The notes beneath the pieces were generated by a model that saw only the letters and a list, made by a program, of their open reading frames with translations, was not told the DNA's origin and searched no databases. This document shows positions 63,473-64,000 of a stretch of DNA of 64,000 nucleotides, piece by piece. The position numbers and the translations under genes were made by a program. Source of the DNA: Bacteroidetes bacterium 47-18 (GTDB lineage Bacteria; Bacteroidota; Bacteroidia; Chitinophagales; Chitinophagaceae); the NCBI GenBank assembly GCA_001897155.1, contig MKSF01000007.1, forward strand, positions 1 through 64,000. Direction: 5' to 3'. The first letter of the stretch is position 1. The number at the start of each line of letters is the position of its first letter.

Positions 63473-64000
63473 GCTGCTCTTTTAGTAAAATTTCTAATTG
63501 CTGTAGGGATATATTCTTAATAACGCCTTTCCCTATTTTTTCCAAAACTATATAATCTATGCTGTTATCGGATAAAGATTTTTTGTCATTGGCAATGTAA
63601 TGCATCAGCTCGTCTGCGTGCCCGTTATAATGTACAGGCAGGCGGTAGCGGAGCAATACCGCTGCAATGCGGTCTGCTTCCCGGAACGGACCGGTCACCT
63701 GTGAGAGGAGCGCATCCCGGTACATGCCGATGCTGATGGCCTTCCCGTGGTCTGTCTGCTGCAGCTTTTCTACCGCGTGCCCGATAGTATGCCCGAAGTT
63801 CAGCAGCTTCCTGTCGCCGTTCTCATTCACATCCTCCGAGACGATCCCGCTTTTGATACGCACGTTCCTGGCTATCAGCTCCGCCAGCCTGCCGGGATTG
63901 TCCCGGTAAAAGTCTATATCCCGTTCTTCCAGCTCGCTGAACAGGGTGGTATCCCGGATGCAGGCATGCTTGATGATCTCGGCAAAGCCGTTGCTCCATT
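63438..64000 (-). CDS. aroB: 3-dehydroquinate synthase, C-terminal part (runs off the window)
   Basis: The frame stays open to the right edge beyond any internal start (a GTG at 63863 is not the true start). The visible 187 codons begin WSNGFAEIIKHACIRDTTLF, the conserved AroB region with its metal-ligand Glu and nearby His. Further in come GDRKLLNFGHTIGHAVEKLQ (the second metal histidine) and HGKAISIGMYRDALLS. It catalyses cyclisation of DAHP to 3-dehydroquinate. The overlap with aroA (35 bases) and the shared orientation indicate an aroBA unit with coupled translation. The N-terminal NAD-binding half is outside the window. Confidence 0.92.
   Translation of the reverse strand, partial: WSNGFAEIIKHACIRDTTLFSELEERDIDFYRDNPGRLAELIARNVRIKSGIVSEDVNENGDRKLLNFGHTIGHAVEKLQQTDHGKAISIGMYRDALLSQVTGPFREADRIAAVLLRYRLPVHYNGHADELMHYIANDKKSLSDNSIDYIVLEKIGKGVIKNISLQQLEILLKEQHEPDQHIQIRT

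Overview
The window looks like a chromosome segment of a Bacteroidota member, most likely Chitinophagaceae-like. This rests on several things: five exported proteins with type IX secretion (T9SS) C-terminal signals, signal peptides ending in Ala-Gln or Gly-Gln, recurrent TAnnTTTG -7 promoter boxes, almost no Shine-Dalgarno sequences, a DUF5689 lipoprotein, a Bat-type VWA/TPR/MoxR set, and core genes of Bacteroidota type. The genus is inference. No rRNA, tRNA or CRISPR array was seen.

Layout. Positions 1-4365 form an AT-rich accessory patch. It starts with the 3' end of an IS3-family transposase, followed by five orphan exported proteins or lipoproteins (two are tandem paralogues) and a short out-of-place coding remnant. 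Positions 4366-11464 hold a small membrane protein, two large T9SS proteins, a membrane LytTR regulator and a barrel-like exported protein. Positions 11839-26570 hold urocanate hydratase, a 49-residue membrane protein too short for usual gene callers, a lysyl-endopeptidase-like T9SS protease, queA, ornithine aminotransferase with a SET-domain gene, a DUF5689 lipoprotein, an RlmI-like methyltransferase, an MFS carrier, and a MarR-controlled efflux operon (marR-tolC-hlyD-ABC permease) with no ATPase gene.

Positions 27086-27866 are a repeat-filled intergenic region. Positions 27867-41556 hold pepD, prmC, ftsH, rsfS, birA, a mycobacterial-type ahpC, class I aldolase fbaB, gcvT and a compact VWA-TPR-moxR set. 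Positions 41746-45252 hold ccmE (CxxxY type), ccmF and a lipoprotein. Then come rpsO, a YhhQ-type queuosine precursor transporter, a Crp-like regulator, an RNA 2'-phosphotransferase, an MFS exporter and sucA. Positions 53279-57625 hold two more T9SS cargo proteins. The right edge is a tight, partly overlapping minus-strand run: aroB-aroA-recQ-oxidoreductase-DUF3820-lptB.

How the parts fit. Most of the window is housekeeping: tRNA modification, translation termination and silencing, proteolysis, shikimate, TCA and glycine metabolism, cytochrome c maturation, and LPS export. The surface-protein genes fit a gliding or biopolymer-degrading Bacteroidota lifestyle, but no T9SS machinery gene is visible here. 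The most unusual non-coding signal is a family of twin-hairpin elements. Three copies all sit between convergent genes, and they share a core with a roughly 73-bp tandem array near 27.2-27.6 kb. I found no clearly new multi-gene defence or metabolic system. The best leads are the repeat family, the orphan lipoprotein patch, the 49-residue membrane protein and the ATPase-less efflux operon.
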